The notes under the pieces are model-generated. The model searched no databases. It was given only the letters and a program-made list of their open reading frames with translations, and was not told the DNA's origin. The position numbers and the translations under genes are program-made. Of a stretch of 51,070 nt of DNA, positions 48,635 to 51,070 are shown piece after piece. The first letter of the stretch is position 1. Each line of letters begins with the position of its first letter. The DNA is from CAIQIA01 sp049317465 (lineage in GTDB: Bacteria; Cyanobacteriota; Cyanobacteriia; PCC-6307; Cyanobiaceae), in contig JBMOIF010000009.1 in the NCBI GenBank assembly GCA_049317465.1, positions 1-51,070 of the forward strand, in the 5' to 3' direction.

Positions 48635-49629
48635 GGGCCGTGCGCCACCCGGCGATGCCCTCGGCACCCCAGGCCTCCACGGCTCCCCCCAACTGGGTGG
48701 CCTCCCGCCATCCCCTCGGCTGGCTGATTGACCGACTGCTGCAGGTGGGGCCCCTGCGGGGGCTGCTGTTCCAGCAGGCCCGACGGTTGATCATCCGCAC
48801 GGCCGAATCCCGGGGCATCGCCTGGCGGGCCCGGCGGCAAGCCCTGGTGGCTGAGGCGGAACCGCTTCTGAACGCCGTGATCTGCCCAGAGCTGGAGCCA
48901 CCCCCCTACTACCGGGTGCGCTTCCACGCCTACGACGCCGGCAACCTCTGCTGGGAGGCCGCCGGCGAGGCGGAACAGGCCACCGATGCCATGGCCCTGC
49001 GGGTCTGGCCCGACGAGACCCTCTCGCCCCAGGCCGCCCAGCGTCGTCTGCGGGAGGCGATCTTCGCTGTGGTCGCACCGTCCCTCGAGGGGCCCCTGCA
49101 GAGGGTTCTCGATGTGGGCTGTTCCGTGGGGGTCGGCACCCTGGCTCTGCGGGACTGGCTGGATCAGCGGGGTGACCGCGGTGCGGTGGTCGAGGGACTG
49201 GATCTCTCAGCCCCGATGCTGGCGGTGGCGCGGGTGCGCGACCGCGAGGGCCGCATCGCCGCCTGGCACCATGCCGCCGCTGAAGCGTCGGGCCTGGCAG
49301 CAGGCAGCTTCGATCTGATCACCCTGCAGTTCGTGTGTCACGAGCTGCCCCAGTCGGCCACCCTGGCCGTGCTCGCTGAGGTGGGGCGACTGCTGCGGCC
49401 CGGTGGCACCGTGGCCCTGGTGGACCAGGATCCGCAGTCGAGCGTCATCCGGCGGCTGCCTGCGCCGATCGCCACGCTGCTCAAGAGCACCGAGCCTTAC
49501 CTGGAGGAGTACTTCAGCCTTGACCTGCCGGCGGCGCTGCAGACCGCCGGGTTCGGGTCGGTGCGCTCTCAGCCCTGTGATCCGCGCCATCGGGTGGTTG
49601 TGGCGCAGCGGATGTGCGTTTCCGCGTGA
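48631..49629 (+). CDS. SAM-dependent methyltransferase
   Basis: The 332-residue class I methyltransferase has the SAM-binding motif I 'VLDVGCSVGVGTLALRDWL' (about residues 156-174), a motif II-like 'LDLSAPMLAVARV' and 'FDLITLQFVCHELPQSATLAVLAEVGRLLRPGGTVALVDQDP'. The last is the quinone/sterol methyltransferase-like post-motif region. The N-terminal 150 residues are Arg/Ala-rich and unassigned. The start overlaps the DUF1643 stop (ATGA). The substrate is unknown. It ends 85 bases before the first double-glycine peptide gene. Confidence 0.82.
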   Translation: MRAVRHPAMPSAPQASTAPPNWVASRHPLGWLIDRLLQVGPLRGLLFQQARRLIIRTAESRGIAWRARRQALVAEAEPLLNAVICPELEPPPYYRVRFHAYDAGNLCWEAAGEAEQATDAMALRVWPDETLSPQAAQRRLREAIFAVVAPSLEGPLQRVLDVGCSVGVGTLALRDWLDQRGDRGAVVEGLDLSAPMLAVARVRDREGRIAAWHHAAAEASGLAAGSFDLITLQFVCHELPQSATLAVLAEVGRLLRPGGTVALVDQDPQSSVIRRLPAPIATLLKSTEPYLEEYFSLDLPAALQTAGFGSVRSQPCDPRHRVVVAQRMCVSA

Positions 49630-49714
49630 GGGCCCGCGGCGGCGCCGTTAATCAGGACTTGGGCGTACGACCCACTGGACCCATTCTTCCTTTCCTGAAA
49701 CCATAAAAACTCTC

Positions 49715-49861
49715 GTGCTCAAGCCCCTGTCGACCAAGCAGTCCGAGTCAGTCTCGGGGGGCTTCTTCAACGGATTCGCCCTCAACTCGACCGGGACCAA
49801 GTCATCTCAGAACACCGGCTTCGTCGGCCTCGGCCTGATCGGCATCGGCCGCATTCTCTGA
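49715..49861 (+). CDS. Small double-glycine leader peptide 1
   Basis: This 48-residue peptide starts with GTG and was too short to be in a standard gene list. The leader MLKPLSTKQSESVSGG (Gly15-Gly16) ends in the SGG processing motif read by peptidase-containing ABC exporters. The predicted mature part (residues 17-48) is Asn/Ser/Thr-rich and ends in the Gly-rich hydrophobic NTGFVGLGLIGIGRIL. That tail aligns position by position with the tail of the next peptide. Codon choice matches the neighbouring genes. No Shine-Dalgarno is clear. A weak -35/-10 pair (TTGGGC at 49659, CATTCT at 49682) lies upstream. Confidence 0.7.
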   Translation: MLKPLSTKQSESVSGGFFNGFALNSTGTKSSQNTGFVGLGLIGIGRIL

Positions 49862-49886
49862 TCATCTGACCTTCACCGTCAGCACG

Positions 49887-49915
49887 ACCCATCCGGAGGC
49901 CTACGGATGGGTTTT
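49887..49915 (+). terminator. Hairpin between the two double-glycine peptides
   Basis: ACCCATCCG (49887-49895) pairs perfectly with CGGATGGGT (49904-49912), a 9-bp stem with an 8-base loop, followed by a short T run. It lies 25 bases after the first peptide stop and 26 before the second peptide start. It may end the first transcript or allow partial read-through, giving unequal amounts of the two peptides. Confidence 0.65.
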
Positions 49916-49941
49916 CCCGATCCACCGCCTGTTTGTGAACC

Positions 49942-50181
49942 ATGCCCCTCGCTCAGCCTTCGCTCTGCCCCCCCGGGCTCCGTCCCCTGACCCCGGAGGC
50001 CTGTGAGGCCCTCTCCGGCGGAGCCGTCCGCATGTCCGTGATCTCACTCAAGGCCCTGCTGCCCCGTTTCGGTACCGATGCGGCCGTCACGCCGTCCACG
50101 TCGGATCCCGGTGGCTCGACGACCACCAACATCGGCAGCATCGGCACGTCCCTGGTCAGTGTCGGCGCCATCTACCTCTAA
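49942..50181 (+). CDS. Small double-glycine leader peptide 2
   Basis: The 79-residue peptide has a leader ending 'LTPEACEALSGG' (Gly26-Gly27), which fits the canonical double-glycine leader pattern L-(T/S)-x-E-x3-(L/V)-S-G-G. The predicted mature peptide (residues 28-79, 52 long) has 'STSDPGGSTTT' in the middle and ends 'NIGSIGTSLVSVGAIYL', sharing a gap-free match with the end of peptide 1. It has one Cys (residue 21, in the leader) and one near residue 9, so no disulphide is expected in the mature part. No transporter, immunity or modification gene is next to it. Confidence 0.8.
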   Translation: MPLAQPSLCPPGLRPLTPEACEALSGGAVRMSVISLKALLPRFGTDAAVTPSTSDPGGSTTTNIGSIGTSLVSVGAIYL

Positions 50182-50231
50182 GACTCCCGCCGGCCCGGCA
50201 GCGCGTACGCTTTCGCATTCGCTCCGGTCTG

Positions 50232-50909
50232 ATGCCGTCGGACGTCTCTGCAGCCACGCAGGCGCAGCTGCGACTTGACCTGGTGACGGTGGCCCGGAGC
50301 ATGAACGCCTCCGGCATCAATCAAGGCACCTCCGGCAACCTGTCGGTGCGCTGGGGTGATGGGCTGCTCATCACCCCGTCGTCGCTGCCCTATGAGCACA
50401 TGCAGCCCGAGGATGTGGTGCTGCTTCAGCCCGGCGGCCGTTGGCAGGGACGCCGACGGCCCTCCTCCGAGTGGCGTCTCCATGCCGATGTGCTGGCCCA
50501 CAGGCCCGATGTCCAGGCGGTGGTGCACTGCCATTCGGTGCATGCCACGGCCCTGGCCTGCCATGGCCTGGCCATACCCAGCTTCCATTACATGGTGGTG
50601 ATGGCCGGGGGAGCCTCGATCCGCTGTGCCCCCTACGCCACCTTCGGCACCCAGGCCCTGAGCGACCTGGCCCTGGCCGCCCTGGAAGACCGCCGGGCTT
50701 GTCTGCTGGCCCAGCATGGTCAGGTGGCCCTGGGCACCAGTCTTGACCAGGCCCTTCGCCTGGCCATTGAGGTGGAGACCCTCGCCCGCATGTATCTGCA
50801 GGCCCGGCTGATCGGTGATCCACCCCTGCTGGATGACCGCGAGATGGAGCGCGTGGCGGCCGCCATGGCCGAGATCCACTACGGCGACACGCCAGACCCC
50901 CTGCCCTGA
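50232..50909 (+). CDS. Class II aldolase, FucA/Ald2-like
   Basis: The 225-residue zinc aldolase resembles L-fuculose-1-phosphate aldolase closely: 'NQGTSGNLSVR', 'SSEWRLHADV', 'HCHSVHATAL', 'IRCAPYATFGT' and 'CLLAQHGQVAL'. The metal ligands are Glu80, His99, His101 and His162, matching E. coli FucA Glu73, His92, His94 and His155 with a constant offset of 7. Such an enzyme with mtnA is the core of the DHAP shunt, cleaving 5-methylthioribulose- or 5-deoxyribulose-1-phosphate to DHAP. It could also be methylthioribulose-phosphate dehydratase (MtnB), which has the same fold. ATG 50232 was chosen. Confidence 0.85.
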   Translation: MPSDVSAATQAQLRLDLVTVARSMNASGINQGTSGNLSVRWGDGLLITPSSLPYEHMQPEDVVLLQPGGRWQGRRRPSSEWRLHADVLAHRPDVQAVVHCHSVHATALACHGLAIPSFHYMVVMAGGASIRCAPYATFGTQALSDLALAALEDRRACLLAQHGQVALGTSLDQALRLAIEVETLARMYLQARLIGDPPLLDDREMERVAAAMAEIHYGDTPDPLP

Positions 50910-51025
50910 CCGCAGCCTCTGCGGGCGTCTCCCGAGACTCCTTAGAAGAGGGTCACACTCCGCAATGATCCGTTACGATGACTCTGAGCGGATTGCCGCT
51001 CTTCATTCCGTCTCACCTCGGACTC
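50910..51025 (+). promoter_or_regulatory. Upstream region of psbA
   Basis: This 116-base gap lies between the aldolase stop and the psbA start. A short hairpin (CCGCAG/CTGCGG, 50910-50924) lies at its start. TACGAT at 50974-50979 is a candidate -10. No matching -35 was seen at 17 bases, as is usual for light-regulated cyanobacterial psbA promoters. Confidence 0.35.
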
Positions 51026-51070
51026 ATGCAAACCACGCTCCAGCAGCGCTCCGGCGCTTCGGTGTGGAAC
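51026..51070 (+). CDS. psbA: Photosystem II D1 protein (partial, right edge)
   Basis: The last 45 bases encode MQTTLQQRSGASVWN, which matches the N-terminus of PsbA (D1), where MTTTLQQR-x-SASxW is typical. D1 is the photosystem II reaction-centre protein that is lost and replaced as it is photodamaged. Only 15 residues are present; the gene continues outside the window. Residue 2 is Gln here and Thr in most D1 forms. Confidence 0.9.
   Translation, partial: MQTTLQQRSGASVWN

Noticed and set aside
50232..50909. Methylthioribulose-1-phosphate dehydratase (mtnB)
   Set aside because: Same fold, but the sequence follows FucA along its length with identical spacing of the zinc ligands; kept as an alternative in the entry and not as the main call.
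1..51070. tRNA, rRNA, CRISPR or insertion sequences
   Set aside because: No cloverleaf-like T-loop/CCA patterns, repeat-spacer series, transposase motifs or rRNA-like stretches were recognised by reading; a covariance-model scan would be needed to exclude small RNAs.

Overview
The window comes from a high-GC picocyanobacterium of the Synechococcus/Cyanobium type. The evidence is a phycobilisome rod-core linker (CpcG), a CpcS/CpeS-type bilin lyase, the first codons of psbA (photosystem II D1) at the right edge, ferredoxin-thioredoxin reductase, a SufR-controlled suf operon, several cyanobacteria-typical DUF families (DUF2834, DUF2973, DUF2811, DUF1400, DUF4912), and a RarA fused to an extra C-terminal domain. 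The DNA is compact: operons with ATGA/GTGA start-stop overlaps, and at least eight convergent gene pairs whose 3' ends overlap. I saw no rRNA, tRNA, CRISPR array, insertion sequence or phage gene.

Layout. 0-5.3 kb: a YihY-like membrane protein, a minus-strand run (small membrane protein, xseA, xseB, DUF2834, EcsC-like), then a HAD sugar-phosphate phosphatase-like protein and a SemiSWEET transporter. 5.3-11.8 kb: small cyanobacterial proteins (DUF2973, an NblA-like peptide, a twin-CX3C protein, a Nif11-like protein, DUF2811, a ribbon-helix-helix regulator) around an HtrA protease and an ABC-F ATPase. 11.7-17.6 kb: anmK, a 1-Cys peroxiredoxin and three consecutive glycosyltransferases. 17.5-22.7 kb: a HAD hydrolase with a type II NADH dehydrogenase, cysH, coaX, bcp and a secreted DUF1400 protein with a clear promoter and terminator. 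22.7-30.9 kb: RarA fusion, then an RND efflux operon with two adaptor proteins and one pump.

30.9-36.1 kb: phosphoglucomutase, small secreted Cys-containing proteins, a phospholipase D-like lipoprotein carrying an EF-hand loop, and DUF4912. 36.3-44.6 kb: cpcG, cpcS, a hypothetical gene and sufR on the minus strand, divergent from ftrC-sufB-sufC-sufD-sufS-DUF1543. Here iron-sulphur cluster assembly, the Fe-S enzyme FTR and phycobilisome genes lie side by side. 44.6-51.07 kb: an amine-oxidase-like flavoprotein, mtnA, a slipin, DUF1643, a methyltransferase, two tandem small double-glycine leader peptides, a FucA-like class II aldolase and the start of psbA.

The most novel item is the pair of double-glycine peptides at 49715-49861 and 50018-50181 (within the gene at 49942-50181). 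Both have an SGG processing motif, and their C-terminal ends align without gaps over fifteen positions (N-x-G-x-[VI]-G-x-x-L-[IV]-x-[IV]-G-x-I). They look like a two-peptide secreted system (bacteriocin-like or biofilm-matrix-like). The same segment holds mtnA and an aldolase with the FucA zinc-ligand spacing, which together suggest a methylthioribose/deoxyribose salvage (DHAP shunt) route.
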